DNA from: Strongyloides papillosus
Lineage: Eukaryota > Nematoda > Chromadorea > Rhabditida > Strongyloididae
DNA length: 64,000 nucleotides
Direction: 5' to 3'
Assembly (NCBI GenBank): GCA_005656395.1
Contig: SRSI01000060.1
Coordinates: 1 to 64,000, forward strand
Positions 31,248-42,257 of this stretch are shown piece after piece (position 1 is the first letter of the stretch; each line of letters opens with the position of its first letter). The position numbers and the translations under genes are program-made. The notes beneath the pieces are model-generated. The model was given only the letters and a program-made list of their open reading frames with translations. It did not search any database and was not told the origin of the DNA.

Positions 31248-32244
31248 TTATAATTTTTTAGCATAAGCAATGCTAATAATACGAGTTATAGACTGTTTGC
31301 TTTTATACTTCAAAATATAAGTTGCTGTATTTTGGACTTCTCTAAAAAAAGTTTATTTAAAAAAAATATACGTACTTACTTAATTACTAAAACGCTTGAT
31401 ATAGTATTTGTCCCACTAACGATGATAAAAAGATAATTAAGTATGACGAATTTGTATGTTGATGTTGAGTTTGGCTCAAGCCAATATTCCCACAAAGTTT
31501 CAAGACTTAATGTTAATAATATCTCAAATAGAGGTGGTATAAGTAATTTTATATCACTAAACTTATAACTTTCTGTTAAAGATTGTTTACGAAGGAATAA
31601 AACTTTTAAAAAAATATTAATATATATAAACAAACAAAATGTTAGTATAACAAAAGCACTTTTATTTTCATACTCCCAAATATATCTCCATCTGTCTTGA
31701 TCAGTATCATATTGAAATGATAATGTTTGAAGGTAAAAATAATATCCAAAATCAGGAACATTATAAATGCATAAAACAACAATGCCATACAAATAACAAA
31801 AAAAAATACCATATTTAAAAAATTTATCTCTATCAATAAATTTGAAATATTTATGATGGTAAATTGAATCAAAACGATTTAACGTTAAGAGAAGAGCACA
31901 AATAACAGATGTAAGATATCCACATTGGAGAAATGAACCAAAAATCCGAAGAATTATTTTTGGCGGTAAGACATAAAAAATAGTGTAAATTGAGGAAACA
32001 AAATGATTCATTTGTTGTAATATTGTAAAAATACCCCATAATTTCATAATCTTAAAGATTGTATTATCCAATAAGACCGGATTTTTATAGAATGTCTTTA
32101 TTTTTTATTATATTATGATAAGAATAGTAAACCTACGTAAAATATTACAATTTGAAGGAATATTAAACTTGTACTTGTAGCAAAGTAAATAAGACCAATA
32201 CAAATAGAATACCTCTCAATAGAAAAATCGTTTTCACCGTTCAT
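31248..32244 (-). CDS. 7TM chemoreceptor-like GPCR, paralogue 3
   Basis: Third member of the cluster. Exons are 32244-32137, 32095-31380 and 31341-31248, with introns of 41 and 38 nt at the same positions and phases as in the other two. It starts MNGENDFSIERY and TM1 ends IVIFY. The second exon begins TFYKNPVLLDNTIFKIMKLWG and carries LLTLNRFDSIYH. The TM7 region reads NYLFIIVSGTNTISSV and the tail is basic. It is the most divergent of the three (IFTILQQMNHF in TM2, where the others read ADLIQQ or SDIIQQ). Receptors 2 and 3 are tandem on the minus strand. Probably a lineage-specific expansion of chemoreceptors. Confidence 0.82.
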
Positions 32245-35200
32245 GAGGTCGTGTTAGAAGGAAAGAAGAATTTTTACGAATTTAATTTAATATCATAAAA
32301 ATTAATTTTTTTTTATTTTTGATAGGAAATGGCAATTAAAAACTTTTTTTATTAAAAATTGCTAGTTTGTAATTTGTTTACCAAGTGTTATACAAGAAAC
32401 AGGAAATTTTCATTTTTAATAATTATTTTTATGAGTTATTAATTAATATAATAATATAAATGTAGTCATATTATGTTGTTATTAAAGAAAATTAAATTAT
32501 TTCTTAGTGGATTGTTATTAAAAATAAACTTTCTAAAATTGTCATTTGACTGGAAAAATTATATAAATAAATCTTACTTGAAAATTAAAAAAATAAAATG
32601 TAAAGTAATTTTTTAGAAGTTTTTATAGGTGTTTCAAGAAGAAACAGTAAATAATACAAAATTCTAAAATGAAAATTTTAAGTGTGAATGTGTCAAACTT
32701 CATTCGTAAAACGTAAAATCAATTTGTCCAGTTTAAGAATGATTTTTACGCAGGTTGGCTAACCAAAGCTTCCCTACGACAAATATTCCCTTACATATTA
32801 ATCCAAAGTAATAAAAATTTTACGTTTAAAATTAAATAAATTTATAATAATTTTCAGTAAAATTTAAAAATTAATTATACTTAGCTTACCAGGTAGTATA
32901 TTTTTGGATCAAGTTAATCTCAAAATATCTTAACATCTCAATTAGGGGCAGATAAAAATCAGTTATTGGTATAGTAAAGGTACTCTTACATGGAAAATAA
33001 TAAAACAAATGGTGTTATAGGGAAGCTTTGGCCAGCCACTCTGTATATAATTCGGATGGAAATTAACACAAACTCTAGCTTCAAAAAATATTTAATATAT
33101 AAACAAATATAAATTTATGTGATGACATGGGTTGATTTTGTAGTTGCAATATTTTACCATTACTTTGACCACTACTGTGATTAGTTTATTCTTGAGATAG
33201 TTGCGAACTTGAGTTTATTTTTAGTTAATTAGAGTAGCTGTTTTCACCAGCGTACGGAAAAAGATAGGAAGAGCAAAATATTCGTGTGATGGTTTCTAAG
33301 GATTCATGGTAGAAAAGTTGAGTTCATAAAGATCCTCAGTATAATGTTTTAATTCAAGTTGATAATAAGTAGAATGATGTAGATATGATTTCTTAAGATA
33401 TATTAAAGTTTTATAAATAATTAATGCAGAGTTTTCTTTTACATTTTTTCATAATCTACGTAATTGCGCTTAAGAATATATTTGAGTTATTGTAAACTAT
33501 CTTTAAAGATTGTAATCAAAGTTCTTAATTTTTTCCCTCATTTTGACCACAAATTTTTGAATCTGGTTTAGAACCTCAAGTTAGGGAAAAACACATATTT
33601 CAGCTGGTATTTCACAAAAATCGATTAAGTTTAAAAAGAATTATGTTAGAGACAAAAATTTTTTTCATGTCTTTTTTACTGTAGACAATAAAACCAAATA
33701 CTGTAGTTATTTTTACAACTTAAAAAATGCCTTTACAATATAATTATACTTCCTGTATTCTTATTGATATAATACTTTTTATAATTAAAATTGTAACTGA
33801 CTAATAAAATGCAAACCGTCAAAAGTTTAATGAATTTTTCATTACCCCTGAAAATTTATATTACTATATTTTTTATTTAATCAAAAACAATATATTGACA
33901 TTAATAAAATTTTTCTTTATCAATTTCCATATGGTACTTTTTAATAAAAACAATTTTTGTTTTGTGTAAAAGAAAATATAATTTATTTGAAACATAAGAT
34001 AAATATCCATCAAATATAAAGGTGTAACATTTTAAAAATAAAAAAAATATTGAAAAGTTATTATTTATACATTAAATTATGAATATTGCAGTAAAATAAT
34101 GTTATATAATATATTAAAATTCAAAAAGAAAAACTTCCAAAAATACCTATTTCATTTATATAAAAAATTATTTAATTATTTAAATGTCTTTTTCAATGTA
34201 ACAATTGTTAATAAAAGCTAATGACTAGGAAGTATGATGAAAAGGAAATTTTAAATATTGGTTAAATGTTAAGTAAAATTAAAATTATAAAACATTTATA
34301 TTTTTATCTTATTATTGTACAGTTTTAATAAAAGATTATTTAGAACAAGTTTTCAAAAGATATTCTTAAAATATGGTTCTGCAATAACAAAAGAAGCTAT
34401 TAAAGTAATTTTTTTACCCAAACATTTATTATTATCTTTACTAAAACTACCATGTAGTTGAAGTATGCAAAATAGTTGGCTATGTAGTTAAATTTATTTA
34501 TTATTATTTCAACTTAAAAAAAATATTTGCTTAATTAAGTATAAATTAATTGTTTTTAAAGTTTAGAAAAATTATCATTTTAGAATAATAGCTAATTTAT
34601 AATTAAAAATAAAAAGGCCATATAGATAAATTTTATGAATTTTAGATGTTTCCAACAAATACATAATATAAAATTAAAAATTAAACAATTTCTCCGATGC
34701 ATATAGTTAATTAACAAAAACTTTATGACGTAAAATTACATTCATTTCCTAAATGGTTCCTTTTATCTACCCCGTTTTTAATAAACATAACACAAAAGCT
34801 GTATTCTATTACAAAAAAAATTTTCATTTAAAATTACATCCTTATTGTTAACCATTAACTTTATAAACGATAATATTTTTTTTATGGTAAAAAATTACCA
34901 TGAGAGTTATAATTTAGTTATCGATAGTTTTAGAATGATCAACTAATATACTTTATTTGTATTAATTAAATATATTTTTTAAACAATAGTTCAAATTTTG
35001 TTTTTAACAATTTTAGACTTCTTAAATGTGGGTTATTTTTATAATCTTTTTGAATGTTTCTGTATCTTTTTTTAGTTATTTAAGAACTAGGTAGTCCATT
35101 TGATGTGTAATACCTTTAAAAGTGATTAAAGTAACAAATTGTTATAAATAAATATGATTTTTAACTTATTTGTCAAAACGTTTCTTTAGTTGATTGATAA

Positions 35201-37042
35201 ATTCGTCGAAAGATATTTTTAAAAGCTAACATTTTTTACGTAAAAAAATATTTATTTTTATTTACATAAGTGATGTTTCAAAAGTTACGATTTTATGATT
35301 CTAATAAGTTTATTTTTATATTGAATGTTACTACTATTACCCTATAACTAAAATTAATTAGATGTCACAAAAGTCAAATAGAATAAGTAAATTTTTTTCA
35401 ATGTTAAAACTAAAAGATTAATAGATGTTAAAAATATATTGTATAAATGCCATTTGATTTGTTTTTTTTTCCTCAACCCTTCATTTGTCATTTGGAATTG
35501 TAAAAATGATGTTCAATTTTCCATGAGACAGACAAATTATATTCCCATTATATATTTGTGATATAGGAGCATTAAAACACAAAAGATGAATGATGTTAAT
35601 CTATTAAACATTTTTCGAGTGATGCTTAAACTTAAACATCTTTTAAAGAATGCTTTTGTAAAATAGTTATCAAAAAGGAAAATATTTATATTTAGATTCC
35701 ATAAGATACTATTTTTATATATTTGATTGAAAAGTATAAAGAAATTAGTCTCTCGTTTTAGCTATTATAAGTATTAAAATTTATAAAAAGAAGGGCAATT
35801 TTAATGAAAATATTTAAATAAGATAAAATAATTTATCAAATATAAATATTTCTTTATATATTAAAAAACTCTATAATGTATCTTTTTGCATTTTAAAGTC
35901 CATAATTTTTTACTTAATATATTTTTAATATGTAGTTTAAACTAATAACAAAAGAATTAAGTAAAATATTTTTAGCTATCATTTATCTTTTCTCTCTCCA
36001 AATCATTTTATCAGATTTGTCGGTACTTTGTACAGATATAAATAAAGTAAAAGTAGTTTTATAATAATGAGGTAATCTACACTTATCATTTTCTCTTCAA
36101 TTAGTAAACAGATATTTTAATAATAAAATATTAATGTTAAAAACACAATTTTCATCAAAGAATATTGTTAAACTTTGTGATTTTATGAAAAAATTATTTC
36201 ATCATATTTTTCACCCTCTATTTACATATCTAAATTTTATTTATGTTTAAAAATTTTTTATAAATTAGAGTTTTGTAAGAGTAATTAATAATTTTATTTA
36301 TTAATAATATAACAAGTAAAAAATACAGGAGATAAAATTAAAAATTTATAGAATTTCAATATTTCCGAGTATTTCTTATCAAACAATAAATTTATTTATA
36401 GAACTAAAGACTTTAAAAAATGAATTATTATTTTGAGGTTGATTAATTTTTTAATATTTGAGCCATACATAATGTAATTTGTAAGTATTTTTATTTAAAA
36501 TTATTATTATGTATTTATATAAAGGTAATTTATTTTATAGCAAAATTATATATAATCATTTTTTCTTTTTATTACATTAAAAGTTTTGTTTAAAATATAT
36601 TTTATTTAAATACTACGATAACTTGACAATTACTATAAAATAAAATTTTCACTATTTATCAATAAATACTATTTTTGAAATTTTGTCTATTTGTAGTTTG
36701 TCATATCTTTTTATACCTAATAGCTAACCATCTTATTATATTATTTTAAGTAGATATCTATTATATATATGTTAAAATTTAATAAATCTTTTATTATACC
36801 AAAATTTTATTAACTACTATTAAAATTTATTATTATTGATGACACATTTTTTATCTAAAAATATATTTTCTTAGATATTTGTCGTTTTACCATGATTAAC
36901 TATTTATCAAAATATTATTATTTTTCTAAAAAAAATAAATTACAATTTTGATCATTACTTACTTACAACCTTTCGTTCAAATATTTTCCAGGTACCAATA
37001 ATAAAAATATTAAATAAACATAAATTTTAATATTACTGAAGG
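32245..37042. other. 4.8-kb AT-rich intergenic region
   Basis: No convincing gene. It contains one inverted repeat pair at 32754-32783 and 33011-33042, described separately. The rest is AT-rich sequence with many stops in all frames. The 3' end must hold the promoter of the nicotinic subunit at 37043. Confidence 0.55.
32754..33042. repeat. MITE-like inverted repeat pair
   Basis: GGCTAACCAAAGCTTCCCTA near 32757 is matched, inverted, by the reverse complement of 33016-33040 (GGCTGGCCAAAGCTTCCCTA). About 290 nt end to end with no coding capacity. The shape suggests a small non-autonomous DNA transposon. No target duplication was confirmed. Confidence 0.45.
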
Positions 37043-39749
37043 ATGAAACTAGCAGCATTTTATATTATTTTATCATTTTCTACCTTACAAACTTTAATAC
37101 TACCTCAAACAATGGAAGACAATGAAGGTAAATTTTAATTTTCTTTTTGATTTTCTTTCAATAATTATTGCTTGAATTGTTAAACATTATCATATTAAGT
37201 TTTTATTAATATGTCATGTCTCGAAGTTGCATATAAAATTATATAAATATTTAATAAGAATAAAAAAATGTTTGATTTGTATATGAATGTACAAAGTTCT
37301 TGTAAATTTTATTTTTTATCTTCCATTTCTTTTTTTATACTATACAGTTGGTAAATTAAATCTTAGTGTGAATGATGGTTTGTATTTGTCATATCAAAAA
37401 ATTCCTTATTATACTTTAGAAGAAAATAGCGGTATCTCATCATTTTATAAGTTAGAAAATTATTTATTAAATAATTACAATCCCAATATTATACCTCAAA
37501 GAAATAGGAATAATAGTGTAAACGTTAGTTTTACCATTAATTTATATCAGATTATTGAAATCGTATGTTTTTTCTATGTATAATTTTAAAATAAACTTTG
37601 TTCTGCTATTTAGAATGAGCTTCAACAATATATCAAGATTAATTGTTGGGTTGTCGAGGTAATTATTGAAGATTCTTTTTTTTCTTCTAACATTCTTTAA
37701 TTCTTTACCTTAAAATAATTTTAGAAATGGGAAGACCCAATGTTATACTGGAATCCTGATGATTTTGAAGGAATTGATGAGATAATTTTACCTGAACATA
37801 ATGTATGGAAACCTGATACTACGCTTTATAATTCGTATGTCATATTTAAATAATTTAATCTTTACGTTTTTATCAAAAAATGACATTTTTCTTTCTTTTT
37901 TAGATTAGTTATGGAAGATAGTGCAAGTAAAAGATTACAACATGTGAAATTAAATACTAATAATATTACAAAGACAACAACAGTAGAAATGTTATATCCA
38001 GCAATCTACAAATCATCTTGTATCATTGATCTTCGTTATTTTCCTTTTGATTATACAAAATGTCAATTAACATTTGGGAGTTGGATATTTGATAATAAGG
38101 CCATAGATTATTTTCACGGATCAAATATATCAAATAGTCAAGCTATTGGTACAAAACACTGCCTTCCAAATGAGGGTTTTGATATTCTATCCACATCTGG
38201 TAATATAACCTTCTTTGACGTCTAAAAATAATTTATTTCAGTTGAAAGAAAAGTCATGAAATACGCTTGTTGTGTGAATAATTATACTCTTCTTGAGTAC
38301 ACTTTATATATTCAAAGGAAACCACTTTACTATATTGTAAATTTGGTAGCTCCAACTGGAATAATTACTCTAATTGCTATAATTGGATTTTTTAGGTAAT
38401 TTCAATTAATTTATTATTATAATATTTTTTAAAGTTCATCAACATTAAACGATGTAAGAGAAGAAAAAATTAGTCTTGGTATAACAACATTACTCTCAAT
38501 GACATTTATAATATTAGCCGTCTCTGATAAGATGCCATCAACATCAGCATTTATTCCATTAATTGGATGGTTTTATAATTCAATGATACTCCTTATTTCA
38601 TTAGGTACAATAGCAGCATCATATGTAATTTATGTTCAAAAGAAAGGAATTATTGGAAAAAGACCTGATGGAAAGGTAATGAAGATTTTTGTTATTTTGG
38701 GTAAGATTTTATGGTTAGAAATACCATTATTAATGAAACAGGCATATGCTGAGAAGGCTAGACTTGATAAATTAAAAAAAGCAAATCAAAAGAAGATGAG
38801 TGTATGGCAAAAATGGCAATCATTATCTAAAGATGTTAAAAAAATGAAAAAAAGTTCAAGTATGTTAAATTCTTCCAATGTTGTTGAAAATACTAATATA
38901 TTTCCATCCCTACTAAGTAATCAGACACCTAAAACAGGTAAAATTAAACCTTTGTTTAGTCGATCTTTTAAGTTCTTCATTTTTTGTTATAAAAAAATTT
39001 ACTTACATTAATAATGTTTTTATACTAACTTTTTTTTATTATATAGGAGCACGAATTAATCAATTATATAATCGCATGCAAGTACATAACAAGCCATTAA
39101 AATATTATTATCGTAAAAAATCTGAGCCTGTCTTTAATAATTTGCCCCTAAATTTGTTAATAGAGGATCAACCTACTTCAACATCTAACAAAACTTCTCA
39201 ATCTAAAGATTCTACCAATAATAATACTGCTTGTACATGCTTTTGTAATGAAAATGCAATATCTGTTTATGAAGGAACTTGTTATTGTAATAATAATGCT
39301 TCGAAATCTGTTTTAGATGAAGATACAGCTTTTGATTTTAAATCTTCTATCGTAACTGATGATGCTAGTGTTGGTAATCAATCTGCCTCTGAATTTGATT
39401 CATTTTCTATTGGGAATAGAGAAAGAAGTAAACTTAATTTATTAGGTGGTTTAGAGAATGATGATTCATTATATAAATATATTTCTAATGATGGAGGAAA
39501 AGGTAATTTTTTAGAAATATTTCTAAGATAAAATTAAAAAAACTATTTTAAGATTCTCCAGGTGTTATAAAGCTATCCAGAAATTTAGCTGAACTTGAAT
39601 ATGATTGGCTTGCTGCAGTTGTGGAACGGTTCTTCCTTTTGGTATTTTTCCTTCTTTTCATAATGCTTGGAGTTGGTATCAATTGTATTGGTTTGTACCA
39701 TTGGATAGATACCAGAGAACAACTTTTAAAAGATCCTGATTTTTCTTAA
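37043..39749 (+). CDS. nicotinic acetylcholine receptor alpha-type subunit, DEG-3-like group
   Basis: Nine exons: 37043-37127, 37348-37562, 37614-37658, 37725-37834, 37904-38199, 38242-38395, 38435-38937, 39047-39502 and 39562-39749, all GT/AG. After a signal peptide the extracellular domain carries the Cys loop (C-x13-C around IYKSSCIIDLRYFPFDYTKC) and a vicinal Cys pair in loop C (KYACCVNN), so it can form the principal face of an agonist site. M2 (EKISLGITTLLSMTFIILAVSDKMPSTS) resembles the DEG-3/DES-2/ACR-20/ACR-23 group rather than the levamisole group. The M3-M4 loop is long and contains a Cys-rich stretch (ACTCFCNENA...GTCYCNNN). M4 is in the last exon (FFLLVFFLLFIMLGVGINC). The frame is intact throughout. 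The precise subunit cannot be named by eye. Confidence 0.9.
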
Positions 39750-39950
39750 GTTTTTATTTTTGTTTTTTATTTTTTTACTTTAAGTTGATCTCAATAATTA
39801 TTTTTTATTTTTAATTTAAAATCAACATTTTACTTTAAAAATAATATACTTTTTAAATATTTATAAAACTAAATGTATAGAATGTTAATTTTTATTTAAA
39901 ATAATTTCATACATATAAACACAGGGGATAAATATTTACAGTAATTAATA
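39750..39950. other. convergent 3' spacer
   Basis: 200 nt between the nicotinic subunit and the minus-strand coiled-coil gene. AT-rich and presumably 3' untranslated sequence of both. Confidence 0.5.
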
Positions 39951-41442
39951 TTAAATGTTACTTTTTCTGGGACTAAGAAAACTGTTAATTCTTTTTAAAA
40001 CTGAATTATTACTTGAAGTTTTATCTAATCTTTCAATTGTAATTCTTCTATTAGTCATGTCAATTGAAGATAAATTTGTTTTAAATTCATAATCTGATAT
40101 CTTTTTAAATTTCTGAAAATATTCCTCATTGTACAATGGATCATTCATCTGACCAGCGGCATCTTCCACAGTAACTTTATTTCCCTCAACAGCTAACTCT
40201 AAGTATATTCTACGGTAGAGTGTAGCACGATTACAACACTCTATTATTTCTTTATCTGATAACTCAAGTTCTGTTTCCAGATCAGATATTTTGATTTTTA
40301 AATTATTAATTATTTCTTCACTATTTTTTGTAGTCTTTTCAATTATTTTTTCGTTTTGGATAGTTATGTTATTCAATATTTCTAACATTTTTTCTTGATT
40401 TTTTTTTATTTCACTAACTTCTTTCTTCAAATCTACATAATTATTATTAACATTTGTTAAGGACAATCTTTGAATAGATGCTTCTTTTTTTGGAGATAAT
40501 GTTGTATTTATTTCATTTATTGTTATAGTTGAAGTCATACTTGAATTAAAATCATAATTGTTTTCTGATAAATTGAGTGGTTTGTATGTATCTGCAGAAA
40601 CTTGTTCTAATAAATTATCCATAACTTCTTTTAAATCGTCATTTGATACATCAGATAGAGAAATTGCAGTTTCAGAAATATCATTAAGACTCTCTTCATC
40701 ATCAATATCAGTATGAAAAATAGTTTGTTCATCATCACTATAATAATGATAATCATGAACTTGAGAAACTTCGTCTCGTTCCATCACATCATCAATTTTG
40801 ACAAGTTCCTCCGAAAAAGTAACTTTCTTTTTTTCTTCAATAGTTTTTGATTCACCAGCTGCATTATCAACTGCCCCAGAAGCATCATCAATCATTGTCA
40901 CGTTAAGTATATCATCAAATTCTTCTGCTGTTGAGCCTATTATGCATGTTGAATTAGTATAAATTTTTGGACTATTTACATTCACACTTGATGGCGGGAC
41001 TTCAAAAGAGTTATCAATTTTTTTTATATCATCATAACTAAAAAATCTTGCATTCCTATCATTTTTATATGGTGTAAATTTTTCTATTACACTAAAATCT
41101 GTAGTAACTTCTTTACTTGGAGATAAAATATAATTGTCTTCATCCAATTCTATGGCAGCTTTTATCAGTGTATTATCTTTATTTTCATCTTCCTTTGGTG
41201 GTGAATTAATTATGTCCCTTGGAGAAATATTACATTCTAAACCATTTTTAAGTTTTTTGTTATAATGTAAACTTTTTTGGTGTTGTTTTATCTTCTATTA
41301 TCTTTTCAATTTTTATTAATTCTTTTGTAACCTCTGTAGCTTTCTCCAATGCAGACACTCTTTCTTTTTTTTTCTTTAATTTTCCCAACGACGAGGAAGT
41401 GTTAGGTGTAAATTCCTCAGTAATTGGTGAAAAAAAATGCAT
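39951..41442 (-). CDS. acidic coiled-coil protein of unknown function
   Basis: Two exons, 41442-41273 and 41217-39951, joined by a 55-nt intron (GTTTAC...CCAAG) that keeps the frame, giving 478 residues. The first exon is basic with PITEEFTPNTS and a Lys-rich run. The middle is Asp/Glu/Ser-rich and disordered-looking. Residues about 290-380 form a heptad-like coiled coil (QEKMLEILNNITIQNEKIIE and the following SDLETELELSDKEII). The C-terminus has RINSFLSPRKSNI, and several SP/TP sites (LSPSKE, LSPKKE, LSPRKS) could be proline-directed kinase targets. I do not recognise the family. The shape suits a cytoskeletal, centrosomal or nuclear scaffold, but nothing proves it. It is divergent from the small membrane-protein gene at 41638. 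Confidence 0.75.
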
Positions 41443-41637
41443 ATTACAGAAAATATAGCCTTATGATAATAAAAAAATGTTTGAATTTAATGATTAAATT
41501 ATGTGAATATTTATTATTATATTAAAATTTAAAATTTAAATGTTAATTATAAAATTTGATTAATAGTACTAGATTTAAAATCTTATCATTTATAAATTAA
41601 TACCCGCATTAGTAATTTAAACGAAGATCGTAACATA

Positions 41638-41907
41638 ATGATTTTTAGTGGATTAAATTTATATATTATAATATTTGGAACATTCTTTTTACTACTTCTA
41701 GCAATAGCATTTATTTACGGATACTTTAAAATAAGACAAATGAAGAAAGAAAAAGAAACAGAAAAAGCAAGGTATATATCTTTATATTCGAGACGAGAAA
41801 ATGGAGATGAAGTACTAGGAAAGCATTATGTTCCATCACAGCAATTATCGGTCCCAAAAACGGATAAGGATATTCAAGAAGAATACAATACAAACACAAA
41901 TCAGTAA
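41638..41907 (+). CDS. small single-span membrane protein
   Basis: 89 residues in one exon. A hydrophobic N-terminal segment (LYIIIFGTFFLLLLAIAFIYGYF, residues about 8-30) is followed by a strongly basic stretch (KIRQMKKEKETEKARY) and a polar tail, so the tail is probably cytosolic. The family is unknown. It starts 195 nt from the divergent coiled-coil gene and may share its promoter. The acidic and basic composition and a clean ATG suggest a real gene, but there is no homology evidence. Confidence 0.55.
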   Translation: MIFSGLNLYIIIFGTFFLLLLAIAFIYGYFKIRQMKKEKETEKARYISLYSRRENGDEVLGKHYVPSQQLSVPKTDKDIQEEYNTNTNQ

Positions 41908-42257
41908 CAAAAATGAAAAAATAATTAAATTTTTTAACACTATTTTGTTATTTATAAAATTGAGATATCACTTATATTTAAAAATGATAATTAATAGTAT
42001 AATCATTCATAATTACCACTCGAACATTATTTTATATTGACTACTGTATTTTAAAAAATATGCATATATTTTTCATAAACTTTTGATATTCTAATAAATT
42101 TTTGTAAACATCTTACCACGAAAACCTGTCAACTGAAGAAAAGCTTCAGGATAATAAAATTTTATTACCACCCTCCAACAGCGTGTATAGGAATTTGACT
42201 TTCCTATAATAAAAAAATCTTATCGAAGAATTTTAAAGAAATTTTTTCAATACCAAA

